A stretch of DNA of 64,000 bases from Siphonodentalium dalli (lineage: Eukaryota > Mollusca > Scaphopoda > Gadilida > Siphonodentaliidae): assembly GCA_032622095.1 (NCBI GenBank), contig CP136061.1, positions 66,777,127 through 66,841,126 of the forward strand, in the 5' to 3' direction. Position numbers and translations under genes: made by a program. Every line of letters starts with the position of its first letter. Positions within the stretch are counted from its first letter, which is position 1. Below, in pieces: positions 25,130-36,984 of the stretch. The notes beneath the pieces were generated by a model. That model was not told the DNA's origin. It was given only the letters and a program-made list of their open reading frames with translations, and did not search any database.

Positions 25130-26184
25130 TGTCGTGGACTCAACGGTCATTACGCACATATGTGGGTCATACAAAGATACACCCCACTCCTGACCAGTCC
25201 GGAAACTCGACCGCCTCTATATTGACGCCGGTAGAATAGTAAGTGGCGTGACACGTTCGGTATAAGATGAGAGAGTATTATTCGAACTCGGACGGGCGCC
25301 CCTTAAAGAAAGACGAAACCTTCATAAAATGCATACTTGGAATAAAATATTAACCAATCATGTCCCAAACTACCTCACAAAGTTACTACCCCATACTGTC
25401 AGTGAAGCATATCGATACCCCATCAGAAACCCTTTACGATACATAAACTACTTCACTAATACGGCCCGTTTCAAATCGAGTTTCATCCCGTCCAAGATCG
25501 ATGAATGGAATTTATCATGCAAAACCACTACCGACAACAAAAAACTTACTGAACCCTCATCAGAACCAACTAAAGATGAAATCATAAGTAACATGTATAA
25601 AACTTTTTGCAAACAAGAAATTACTATAAAACCCCCATCATACTATAACGCTGGTCAGAGGAAACTAAACATATTGCACTGTAGACTCAGAAATAACTGC
25701 AGTGATCTGAACTTCGACAAACATGAAAATTACATCTCGGCTCAACCATCATGTAGTTGTGGTTATGCATGTGAAGACGCTAACCATTTTTTCTTCAGTT
25801 GTCCTTGGTACGCAGACTCCAGAGAACTTATGTGGGCAAGGTTGGATGAAATTAATGTATCTATCGTCTCTGAAAAAGATCTCCTGTTCGGCATCCCGCA
25901 CTATAGTGAAACAATAAATACGCGCATTGTCGAGACAGTCCATTCATTTATTTCTTCGACTGACCGCATCTCATAAATGTTACCCTACCCCAGACCATAG
26001 CCACTCCAAACAGCTACAGCATGCAGCATTCCACTTTAAATTGAACCTATCTCTAAATACTTTTATTAGCAGCCAACTGCCAGAATAGAGGGTCTCTCCG
26101 ATCCTCTGTGCCCACACAACTATCTATATATGTCTATAATAATATGTGTAATTTGTATGTACATTTGTGGATCACAATAAATAT
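25130..26184 (+). pseudogene. 5'-truncated LINE (CR1/L2-like), C-terminal region and 3' UTR
   Basis: Homologous by eye to 61,000-62,118: IDAGRIVSG against YDAARIVSG, WNKILTNHVPNYLTK against WQKIILGKAPNYLST, NNCSDLNFDK against NNCSDLNVDK. The main open part is 25,329-25,976 (215 residues); upstream bases to about 25,130 continue the similarity with a frame break near 25,320. A zinc knuckle is present at about 25,750-25,803 (CSCGYACEDANHFFFSC). No catalytic reverse transcriptase motif is included. The 3' UTR ends near AATAAATATGTTCAA (26,177-26,191), followed directly by the 290-bp monomer repeat. Confidence 0.75.
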
Positions 26185-26560
26185 GTTCAATCCTGACCAG
26201 TAACTTCAGATATACATAGTAAACACATCACCAATGGCCACAAAACCTTTCTATATATACCAATGCCCCATACGCTCGGCCATTCATACACTCCAGGCTT
26301 GAATATACACCTCACCCATGACAAGCATACACTACATTTATGACCACACAGTCACCCCTTGTATACCTATTCGCTTCAACATTGGCCAAATGTCACTCCA
26401 TATGTACCTAGTCGCCACACCCTTGGCCATATAGCCACTCAATATATACATACCGTTATACACCACACTCATAACCCAGTTGGAGTCACTGCCAGGTATA
26501 TATATATATATATACATAATACATACCCACTAATGGCCATGCACACAGCCCTTCTAGTCC
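26185..26560 (+). repeat. 290-bp monomer repeat, one copy, downstream of a LINE 3' end
   Basis: Carries the landmarks of the 48.8-49.6 kb array in order: CGGCCATTCATACACTCC, CACCTCACCCATGACAA, TTATGACCACACAGTCA, CCTAGTCGCCACACCC, CTTGGCCATATAGCCACTC, and GTTGGAGTCACT. Followed by a (TA)n at about 26,498-26,514. Confidence 0.75.
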
Positions 26561-28813
26561 TTCGAACTGCACGTTTTAAGAATTTTAATATCTCAGCTAT
26601 CCAGTTACATGTAGGTACGATAGCAATGTCAACTCGGTAGTTTTCTGTCGGTAAATCGCCTTTAAAGTGACATGCCATTCACGAAAAATGCATTTTATTT
26701 GCCAGTGGGGGTGGAGGTGTGTTTCTCTGTGTCAGCGGAGAAAGCTAATATCATATCTAAAGGGTCCCAGTTATGGTAAATACGCCCAGATTTCTCAGGA
26801 AATCATTTTACTGTCATTCTAGCGGCGTTTACTCGAAATATAAGCACTTCAGCATGGGTGACGCATCGTAATTCCTGATATACACATGCGTTTTTCAGCT
26901 ATGATACGCACGTTAAGAATAACAGACACGTGCACTGTCAAATGGTCTGTCAAAGTATAATATACATGTTTTTCGATATTCTGATTGGAAGAAAATTAGA
27001 AATGATAAGGAATTATCGCGGTTTGTGGCTCGAACGTGACAAACGCACATTACGTTCTTCTTGGAATAGAGTTATCGGTCTTGGCGAAAGGAGTCCGTTA
27101 ACCAATATTATAGCTGAAAAACAGCTGTCGATATCAAACTGGCGAGCAAATTCTTAACCATAAATGCATCAACAGTCCTGCTATCCGGAAATGTAGAATA
27201 GCAATGTCAATTCGGTAGTTTATTATCTAAAATCGGCATATAAAATGCATGGGTGCGAAAAATATTTCGAAAGTATGTATTTATCGCCCACGTGAAACCA
27301 AACGGATATACATTCGATTAATGTCGGACACAGTTGATCGTATTAAATGCATTCAAACTATCGCTATGTCTGATGGCGATGAGAATATTTTAAATTAAAT
27401 ACCACACTCGCATATACATAATTTTTCTTCCAATCGTTTATCGTTGACGAGTGAAACTATCAAGCAGGCTTATCAACGGTACCATGCAGTACCGGTCCAA
27501 GAACTGTCGGTACTTGGACAATTTTTACGGTAGCGGTACTCAGTGACGAGTACCGCCGGTACACACTACTAGGTGGTACTCAGATTACTATACTGTTTAC
27601 GTGTGAATAATACAGCGTTAACAAAACCACATCTGGACCATTGTTGGTTATTGCTAAATATATGTTCTTGTAAGTCGCAATATACTCGACTAAACAGTGT
27701 CACAACGAGTATACTTATTTGGTCACGAAGTTTGATAATTTAAATGACACACATCGTCTACGTATATCATCGGGTGCCACAATGGGTCACATCTAAAAGT
27801 GTTCAGTAAGCAACGCTTATATGAAGTATGGAAACATATATTCATAATACACCTTATGTAATCTAAACATAAAATACATTTTCAAACGACCAATCACCCG
27901 CTAAGCAACACGTCATGATGCCCGCGGCCCTGACTGACATCACGTGCAGAGGGAAACAATGTTGAGGGGAAATACAATACATATTTATATTCTTCAAAGA
28001 CATCAAACGCCAATCGCCAACTGAAAAAGCACTTGTCTTCGTTTGGAATGATTGTTTTGTGGTGTGGTTATTTTATGTTGAAATAATGTAAATGGTTGGT
28101 CAATGCAGACAGCTTCAGGTTTACATCATTGCGTTGTGTTTTATTTAAATCGGATGGCATAGCTGCAATTGGTTTTGTCAGAGAACAGGTTTTTGTGAAA
28201 ACACGCTGTTTATTATTAGTCATATTCGATCGATGTGGAGGCTTTCGTTAACTCTGCGACAAACATACCAAAGAAGAAGCTGTGTGACCGACCCGCCAAC
28301 CAACTCGAAACTTCGCTACATATAATTCGTACATAATTACGATTATGACCGTGGCATCTACAGAGTCAATAATCAATATTACATCGAAGTCACTATATGA
28401 TTTCATATACCTTTAAAAACCACCCACTAATGATCATGAAACAAGCGTGTTCTCTCAATTATATTTGTCCCACACGTAAATATCATGAAAACCCTAATTG
28501 CATTCTGTTATCTTAGCAATTTATGATTTTCAAAATGGATCAGGTAGCTTGGTTCAGTATATGCACCATCATAAACATTGAGTACTCTTTTCAAGCAGAT
28601 TTTATGTCCAGTCTGGGAATCGTCCCTGCTTCGCTGAAGTTATATTGTATCAGTCAATAAAGTTTTTCATTCCTCATTCCTGTAGCGTCATGTCGTTATG
28701 GGACGCTCGACTAGAAACACACCATAAGAGTAACCATTCCCACATGGCGCTTGACAAATATACCCATCTTGCCGACTGAGACGACTTCTCCCTTTGGTCA
28801 TTAATATTTAATA
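26561..28813. other. Non-coding DNA with scattered repeat pieces
   Basis: The block at about 26,594-26,640 (ATAGCAATGTCAACTCGGTAGTTTT) recurs near 27,196-27,222. A diverged complement may lie near 48,695-48,720. At 27,478-27,575 several GGTAC/GTACC motifs alternate. The stretch at about 27,805-28,085 resembles 48,045-48,200 (CAGTAAGCAACGCTT, then ACGACCAAT, then GAATGATTGTTTTG), so it is probably the body of the second Helitron-type family. No gene recognised. Confidence 0.4.
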
Positions 28814-31423
28814 CTAGCAGGGTTACCCGGCGTTGCCCAGGTTAATGTATGCTGTGGATATTTGTTGGGAATAGAGAATGCTCTTGCTTAAAGTGTTATA
28901 CGTTTTCTCATAAATTGTATATTCAAATAGCATCACAAAAAATTATTATTACAGTCATGGAATATAAGTAGTGGCTCACCTTGTCAATTGTCATTCTGTT
29001 TACCGCGATGAATCCGTTCCACCAATAATGAAGTATTTATTTATTTACAACTGCATATACATTAGACGTTATAATATGATACATGAACATCATAAACATA
29101 TTAGTTCGATAAAAGATGATAATTGGGTTTTACATATTGAGATGTATCAATCAATCTATGAAGATACAGATGTTTCAAAGAAATTTCCAGGTGCTCCTCT
29201 GTTCATGGTGCTATATATTGACTAAATATTCTTAGTTTAAACGAAATCTTGCTGCGCATATATATCAGCTACATGTGCCAGACACAGAGCGAGCTTTTGA
29301 GTTGTTTATGTCAGTCGAGGAGTCTGTTCTAAAACCCTTGTCAGATGCCAGTATTGGTAGGATCCTGAAAAGTCTTGTGCTACTAACTGCATTTTCTTGT
29401 ATATCAGCAGAAACTATATTTGACTGCACACTGTGACCACTATTTTTGAACAGGCCTTCCATATCTCTTGACAAATTGTAACTTTTTGTGGAAACTGTAT
29501 TGAATGGAACAGACTAAATTTTGTTATTATATATATGGAATCCTCTGACGGTTCGAGGTCTCTCAATTTGCACGAATATATGTATCTCTTCAATAGAATG
29601 ATACATATACGTTTAATGCTTCTTCTAGTTATCTCTTTTTGCTAGCTCATTGTGCGAATGCCTTGATTTTCATTCCCATATAAATATGACTGTTAAGAAG
29701 ATATAATTGTTCAAGTGACTTATGTGGGTCCCCATATGTCATCATTGTGAAATGTGAACGCCCAACTACTTAAAATGATATGGAGATGGCATGGTGACTG
29801 TATATAACTTATATGTGGATATCGCCGAATAGCAATGTTATCAATGATAGTGCATATCCGCTCGCCATCCGTGACGCAAACGACACCAAATGTGATTTAA
29901 TTCATGGTATATCATTAGAGAAAAACGTGTATGGATTTAGTGGAATTTGGTTTATTAAATCAGTTGTTGATGCAACGCTGACTCGAACAACGCCATATTG
30001 CGAAGGTGATTATGTATTCGTTTGGTGGAAATCAGCGACAAAACTATTTCACCATTTTTTTTATATTTCCCTCCCACCAACAACGTCATTTTAGAAAATT
30101 TTAACCCGCACCATTATCTTCCTTGTAAAAAAAGTTACCCCTCTTAGAACGCCTTGGTGCCATCTCGATTGTACCGCGTGAAGTTATATATAGAACGCAC
30201 ACATACAGACAAAAAGACAGACAGACAGCACGATTTTATTTCTTGTATCATTTGAGAAGAACGTGCCTGAATTTGATGGTAATTGGTACTAAAAATATTT
30301 TGTATCAGTTTTGGTGACCCTCCCGTCCCTATTTTGGACTCAAGCTGCACGCACTAAGACTCATTAGAAATTAGAGATGCATATATATGAAATTGGTGAA
30401 AATTGGCGAGTATACAAATTCGTATCAAATTTAAGGTCCCCATATCTCTCACCCATAGGGCACCAATTTGGTGTATCTAAACCACACGATAAAATTCCTT
30501 GTATCACGGAGAAGAATATGTATCAATCTGGTGGAAATCGGCACTAAACATATAGATATAATTTTTTGTGTCCCTCTCATCTCTATACACCACTGACTCT
30601 AATGGCCCCACTTGTGACATCCTTAAACCACACGAATACACTCCTGATAGCACGGAGATGATTGTTTATAAGTTTGGTGATAATCGGCGACTAAACAATT
30701 TGTTTTATCAAATTTGGTGCCAATCCCTCCCCTCCCCATCTCTCACCCAAACAGCACCACTATGGCGTCTTTAAATCACGATTAGATTCCTCGCATCACG
30801 AATAAGACCGTGTATCAATTTAGTGGAAATTGGCGCTAAACAAATTGTGCATCAATTGTGGTGCCCCTCTCCCTTTCAATGCAACCATGACTCGAATGAA
30901 GCCACATTTGACAGATAGAAGCCACACAATTAGACTCCTCATACCATGGGGATGATTTTGTATAAGTGTGGTGCAATCGGCGACTTATTATCAAATTTAG
31001 TGCCCACCCCCTCCCAATCTCTCATCCAAAAACAACAATTTAGCGTTGTTAAATCGCACAATTAGATTCCTTGTTTGTATCATGAAGAAGAATATATATC
31101 AATTTGGTGGAAATCTGCGCTAAAATTAGTTTTATCAATTTTGGTGCCCCACTCCCCTTCCGTTCATCCCTGATTCAAACGACGCCACTTTTGACATATT
31201 TAAACCACACCGTTGGATTCTTCATATCATGGGGATGATTATATATAAGTTTGGTGGCAATCGGCGACAAATTTGTTTCTGCCCCTCCCCCTTTTCTGTC
31301 CCTGACAACAACGGCGTCACTTTAGAAATTTATAACCCCGACCATTATCTTTCTCGTAAAAAGCTACTCCTAGTAGACCCCTTTGGCATCATCTAGATGG
31401 TCCCCTGTGAATTTCTATAGAAC

Positions 31424-31458
<35 letters not shown>

Positions 31459-31487
31459 TTCGCAAATATAGATATAGAAGAAGAAGA
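28814..31487 (-). mobile_element. Helitron-like non-autonomous element, copy 2
   Basis: On the minus strand it starts A|TCTTCTTCTTCTATATC (at 31,487) and ends ACCCTGCTAG|T (at 28,814), with the hairpin CTGGG-CAACG-CCGGG just before. Interior order matches copy 1, including the (CTGT)n tract, the alternating ~150-bp blocks and the internal repeat of the 5' region (about 30,075-30,240). It lacks the 198-bp insertion found in copy 1 and has an extra CTT repeat at its 5' tip. Copies 1 and 2 are inverted relative to each other, about 23 kb apart. Confidence 0.7.
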
Positions 31488-31783
31488 TAGTGATAATTTG
31501 GATCATATTATGATATTTTTGAACGCAAAATGATGTTCCATTTCGTTGGAAGATAACTCCGATATTAGAGAACCACCCCTTTAAATGGACTCAAATGTTT
31601 TCGAAATGGGTTTATGTGTAATATACATGTAACATGCTTTTTAAAAGTTTGTAAAACAACTGCCATTAACAGGCGCGTGTAAATCATATCAACTTTGTTC
31701 TTATTGTCATTATTAATAACTCTCCAATGTCGAGATATCGTATTTCAAAACTAGTGTTATGTACACATTACTTTTACAGTGGA
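31488..31783. other. Unannotated spacer
   Basis: AT-rich DNA between Helitron copy 2 and the composite element. Nothing recognised. Confidence 0.5.
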
Positions 31784-31788
31784 ATTAT

Positions 31789-33235
31789 CACCCCCGTGTA
31801 CGTGGTACGGTCAAAGCCGAGGATACGGCCAAAGCCGAGGAAATGGGAAAGTCATTTTCACGTATATGATATGGGGATATGTTTGTTTCTCATTGTAAAA
31901 CATACATCGAGCATCGTACGTGTATGACCACACGAAGCAGAAGTATTTATCCACCAGTTGTCAATCAGTTTTCCCAGATCAGACCATTAATTGTTTTTGG
32001 CGAATATTTTCAATGGTGTTTTTGCTTTTGCTCACTCAATTTTTCGAGAACATCCATTCACTAGTATAGTTCCTGGACTTCCACGCTTCTAAAACAAATG
32101 CCGGTATATAGTTGAATCTGTCAATGAAGCATAGGATTTGACAGAATTTTAAAAATCCGTGTCGTTCTCAATATCCGCGCGATATGAAAGGACCACTGTC
32201 TGTCCAGAAAGATCCGAAAGGCACAGATGAAGATCCGACCAAACGCCGAGTTTCTGTGCAGTTAATATGCGTATTACTTAAGGAGTTCTGATGAGTTTTC
32301 GAGTGTGTATGTGTATCTGAGACAGATCAATTTGACTGCGAATGACATCGGAAATATGAATCCATAAGATATTCGAAATATTGTGTGCATATATATTATG
32401 AATATGTTTCAATTGAAATTAATTGAACATCCATCTCAGCATTCAGATTTGCGATCTCAAGAACGTGAATGAATGACAACGCGATGCCTTGATCACACGC
32501 ACGTGAATGCTGCTGTTCGCATGTATGCAGCTAATCGGATATTCGTTTATTATTAACATGCTTGGAGTTTGTATATAGACGCTTCCAAAACAAATGCCGG
32601 TATATGGTTGAATCTGTCAATGAAGCATAGGATTTGACAGAATTTTAAAAATCCGTGTCGTTCTCAATATCCGCGCGATATGAAGGGACCACTGTCGGTC
32701 CAGAAAGATCCGAAAGGCACAGATGAAGATCCGACCAAACGCCGAGTATCTGTGCAGTAAATAGGCGTATTACTTAAGGAGTTCTGATGAGTTTTCGAGT
32801 GTTTATGTGTATCTGAGACAGATCAATTGGACTGCGAATGACATCGAAAATATGAATCCATAAGATATTCGAAATATTGTGTGCATATATATTATGAATA
32901 TGTTTCAATTGAAATTAATTGAACATCCATCTCAGCATTCATATTTGCGATCTCAAGAACGTGAATGAATGACAACGCGATGCCTTGATCACACGCACGT
33001 GAATGCTGCTGTTCGCATGCATGCAGCTAATCGGATATTCGTTTGTATTAACATGCTTGGAGTTTTTATATATACCACACATGCCGGACGACACGGCGTA
33101 TCAACGATTTGTTCTAATCATGTTTATTGTACAGACTTTATGACTCGTTCTCACTCGAGTAGACTGTTACGCGACAATGAAACCGAAAGAATATACATAT
33201 ATGGTATTGCTCCAAATTATGCAATTGTAGCCTTG
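31789..33235. repeat. Left arm of the outer element, with internal 496-bp duplication
   Basis: Opens with two GCCGAGG blocks in tandem (GGTCAAAGCCGAGG, ACGGCCAAAGCCGAGG). A segment beginning CGCTTCxAAAACAAATGCCGG starts at 32,084 and again at 32,579, so about 496 bp is directly duplicated with very few differences. Only the second unit continues to about 33,235. The right arm has a single unit, so duplication happened after the arms formed. Confidence 0.75.
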
Positions 33236-33670
33236 TGTGTTCGCGGATAGAGCATGTATAAATATTTATCTTTTTTCTTGTGTTGTTTTGTATAAGAATT
33301 ATCATTGGAAATTTCTCGCCTGACTGCCACCATGTGCTATGGTATACAGTTTTCTCTGTTGAATGGTTTGACAGAGGTTAAGACCCCCCAGAACAAAACA
33401 AATACTCTCCCTGAAGACAAATAAATTTATGATGCATGACACGTTATACTCATCATCGGGTATCGTGAATGTTTGCACGAGTTGAGCTATAATCACAACA
33501 ATTATCTCTGTCTGTGAACAAAGCAAAAACAGCCAGTCCGCATAAAATCACCGGGCACTGAAGGCTTAATTAAAGTATAATTAATCCCTTGATCGGTCAA
33601 TTCATCCGGTCCCTTGTGTGTTGCGCGGATATTTTGTGGCATCTCGAATTTAGTATTATTAAACACGGCC
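33236..33670. other. Core of outer element, upstream of zinc-finger remnant
   Basis: Non-coding. The motif CCTTGTGTGTTCGCGGATA at 33,232-33,250 is echoed by CCTTGTGTGTTGCGCGGATA at 33,613-33,632, so the left arm edge and the pseudogene's upstream region share a short direct repeat. Confidence 0.4.
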
Positions 33671-34007
33671 ATGTCTGAATCAGACGCGCCATTGGAAATT
33701 GTGCCTATAGAGGAAGCGTTAGGGAAAGCCAGATGCGACTTGTGCGGAAAATTTTTCTACAAATTACAACCTAAAGCGGCATCTTAAAATACATGTTGGT
33801 GACGAATCCCCGAAATGTTCGGCGTGCACTCAGATTTTTTCAACAGAAGAAGAATTAACGAGCCACAATCGCTCCAATCATGCATATCACAGCCTCTGTT
33901 CGGAGTGAGGACACACATTTAGGAGAAAGCGTGATTTGAATACACATGTCAGACGGAAACATTTATTTAAAAAAGACCCCTTATTGCATCATCATTGCTT
34001 CGGGTAG
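33671..34007 (+). pseudogene. C2H2 zinc-finger protein remnant (three fingers)
   Basis: ATG at 33,671 opens MSESDAPLEIVPIEEALGKA, then the first half of a finger (CDLCGKFF). A frameshift at about 33,755-33,765 moves the frame; the second half (LKRHLKIH) follows in the next frame. Finger 2 is intact in that frame (CSACTQIF...LTSHNRSNH, CX2CX3FX5LX2HX4H, about 33,815-33,881). In finger 3 the second Cys is a TGA stop (33,906-33,908), and the remainder matches (GHTFRRKRDL, then H and H), with a stop at 34,005-34,007. C2H2 fingers normally bind DNA or RNA in the nucleus. Both a frameshift and a nonsense change are present, so I call it dead. It could be captured host sequence or the remains of an element-encoded protein. 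Confidence 0.75.
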
Positions 34008-35064
34008 TACTGCCCTGACAATACCAAGTACCATAAGTACCAATATATTTCAACATGTGCATAGAATTGAAATTGAAACCAACAACTCGTGATACAGTCG
34101 AAATAAACAAGGCCACGTGTTGCAATGGTTGTTTAATTGAACAGTGCGTGTATACGTTATGACGTTATTTGATTAAACGATAATTAGATTGTTTTGAGTG
34201 ACAACGTGTCATAGCGACTGTATGACTTGGTTGTCGGAAATAATATCAAACTTTTGCGGTCGTTTTAATTGTACTGTCTACTTTGGCGACTCTCTTATGA
34301 AATAACGCGTGGCATTGTGAGAAATAAATATTCCTATTAAGCCTATGCAGTTATAAGTTACCATATAACATGCTGGGCGTTGTAGAATTTGTTTCGGTTA
34401 TATCTGCAGACCATTAATCGAAACAAGAATCAATTATGACCTCGTTAAACTAAGAATGATAACGTTAACATATTGAATCTACCAAAACAACAAAACATGT
34501 ATATACGATGAACCCATGTAATAGTTCCCAAAATGGTGGAGATTTATGCAGAATTTTATTTAGATTGTTGTGTGCAAATCTTAGCGATATTACGTTTTTT
34601 CAAAATAGGTGAAAAAGAATAATTCTAGAACTTAACAAGCCGAAAACTAAATCTGCAAACAATACGAATTGAAAGTCATCGTGACGCTGAACATCCATAA
34701 CAATTTTGGTTAAAACCATAAACGAAACTCAGGACGGAGACCCTGATAAGATAAGATTCATTTCGGTTAAGCATACATATCAATTGCAGTACATGCAACC
34801 TATATGATAACATAATGAAGTCTTGTGTAAATATTATGCCCACTAAATATGTTGTCCTATAGGACTGAATTAGAAAAGTTATAAACTATAGTGTAATTTA
34901 CATAATAATGCACACAACAATCATGGCAGTATACACATGTTCCACAGTGAAGTGTTTATTATAAATATAAATAACTTTGTTGTGTGCGTACATATATGTT
35001 CGGATGTTTAGTGTGTTAACATAGATATACTCGTTACAATTTTATCTGATGACTCTTAAAAATG
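34008..35064. other. Core of outer element, right side
   Basis: AT-rich, non-coding, no repeat partner identified in this window. It could hold the 3' part of the captured zinc-finger transcript, but nothing in the sequence shows it. Confidence 0.4.
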
Positions 35065-36012
35065 CCAGAATTGCATAATTTGGAGCAATATACGATATAT
35101 GTATATTCGATAAGATGATTCAGTTTCATTGTCGCGTAACGGTCTACTCGAGTGGGAACGAGTCATAAAGTCTGTAAATAAACATGATTATAACAAATTG
35201 TTGATACGCCGTGTCGTGCGGCATGTGTGGTCTATATACAAACTCCAAGCATGTTAATACTAAACGAATATCCGATTAGCTGCATGCATGCGAACGGCAG
35301 CATCCACGTGCGTGTGATCAAGGTATCGCGTTATCATTCATTCACGTTCTTGAGATCGCAAATATGAATGCTGAGATGGATGTTCAATTAATTTCAATTG
35401 AAACATATTCATAATATATATGCACACAATATTTCGAATATCTTATGGATTCATATTTCCGATGTCATTCGCAGTCCAATTGATCAGTCTCAGATAAACA
35501 TACACACTCGAAAACTCATCAGAACTCCTTAAGTAATACGCATATTAACTGCACATAACTCGGCGTTTGGTCGGATCTTCATCTGTGTCTTTCGGATCTT
35601 TCTGGACCGACAGTGGTCCCTTCATATCGCGCGGATATTGAGAACGACACGGATTTTTAAAATTCTGTCAAATCCTATGCTTCATTGACAGATTCAACTA
35701 TATACCGGCATTTGTTTTAGAAGCGTGGAAGTCCAGGAACTATACTAGTGAATGGATGTTCTCGAAAATTTGAATGAGCAAAAGCAAAAACACCATTGAA
35801 ATAAATTGGCCAAAAAAAAATGAATGGTCTGATCTGGGAAAACTGATTGGCAACTGGTGGATAAATACTTCTGCTTCGTGTGGTCATACACATACGATGC
35901 TCGATGTCTGTTTTACAATGAGAAACAAACATATCCCCATATCATATACGTGAAAATGACTTTCCCATTTCCTCGGCTTTGGCCGTATCATCGGCATTGG
36001 CCGTACCACGTA
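35065..36012. repeat. Right arm of the outer element
   Basis: Complement of the left arm: the GGAGCAATA block at 35,082 pairs with TATTGCTCC near 33,210, GAGCATTTGTTTTAGAAGCG (35,708) pairs with 32,084, and CCTCGGCTTTGGCCGTATCA (35,972) pairs with 31,811. Ends at GTACCACGTA, where the inner element begins. Confidence 0.75.
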
Positions 36013-36330
36013 CACTGCCAAAAATAATTTCTTAATAAGATAAAATATCTTGAAACAAGAAAAACTATTTCCTGAAACAGGAAAATAAATCTTATTTTGA
36101 GAAATATACCCCCAAAGTCTGCTACATCAAGAAAATTTAAGAAACTCCCACCAGACAAAAGATAGTTTTCTCAAAAAAGATAGATTTTAGTCTTGAAACA
36201 AGAAAAAATTTCCTTACTAAGAAAATGGCTTCAAAAATTAAATATATATTTCTTGTTTCAAGATTTTTTTTCTAAGTTAAGAAATACTTAAAGAAAATAT
36301 TTCTAAACCAAGAATTAATTGTAATGTACA
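36013..36330. repeat. Degenerate AAGAAA-type subterminal repeat, left
   Basis: Repeating CTTGAAACAAGAAA, AAATATTTCTT and TTTCTTGTTTCAAG motifs, many self-complementary. The same texture occupies 46,700-47,345 at the right end. Confidence 0.65.
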
Positions 36331-36407
36331 AATTACTGCTGTAATAGAATAACTGTAAAAGTCCAACGATAGCAAAATTGTGATCAAAATTTTATGGTAA
36401 ACATTGA

Positions 36408-36680
36408 AAAAGGTCCAACCTGTTGATTAAATATTCTGAAATTCATATTCATACTTAAATATTTGAACTACATGTAATACTACAGCTATAGGATTATATA
36501 ATTGTTGACAAGTCACTCACTGTAACAGTTTTGTTTACATAACATTGGAAAAGGTCCAACCTGTTGATTAAATATTCTGAAAATGTTATTCATAGTTAAA
36601 TATTTGAACTAATAATACAGCTAGAATTATATATTTGTTGACAAATCACTGTAACAGTTTTGTTTACATAACAATAGTTT
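36408..36680 (+). repeat. Two-copy ~135-bp tandem repeat
   Basis: Units at 36,408-36,548 and 36,549-36,680 both begin AAAAGGTCCAACCTGTTGATT and end ACAGTTTTGTTTACATAACA. A third, more diverged relative lies outside the element at about 47,440-47,560 (TTTTGACAAATCGCTGAAAC, then TTTTGTTTACATAACA). Confidence 0.75.
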
Positions 36681-36984
36681 CAACAGCTGTAATTTTGTTA
36701 TTGGCAATCTGTCAGTAAGTGTTTTTATCTATTTCTCAATGCGCTTAGGGCATGCTGACCTTTATACAATTTTAATAACATTTTGTTTGCACAATATAGT
36801 GGGTCGCCATTGAGGAGGCCTCCCTTGAAATCTCCAGTTGGTGGTTTGCCACACCATCCCGAACTAGACAAACCTCTCTGGTGGCCCCTTGCATTGAACC
36901 TATTAATTAAACCGGTACTTCAAGCTGGTATATACCCCTCTTATATAAGGATGGAAGATGCTACCAATTTCAAACCGATGGTAT
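36681..36984. other. Unannotated spacer inside the inner element
   Basis: About 300 bp with no repeat partner recognised. A short open frame at 36,783-36,998 lacks a domain. Confidence 0.4.

Noticed and set aside
31796-31850. Repeated GCCGAGG blocks as an independent satellite
   Set aside because: They are part of the outer element's terminal repeat and occur mirrored at 35,960-36,005.
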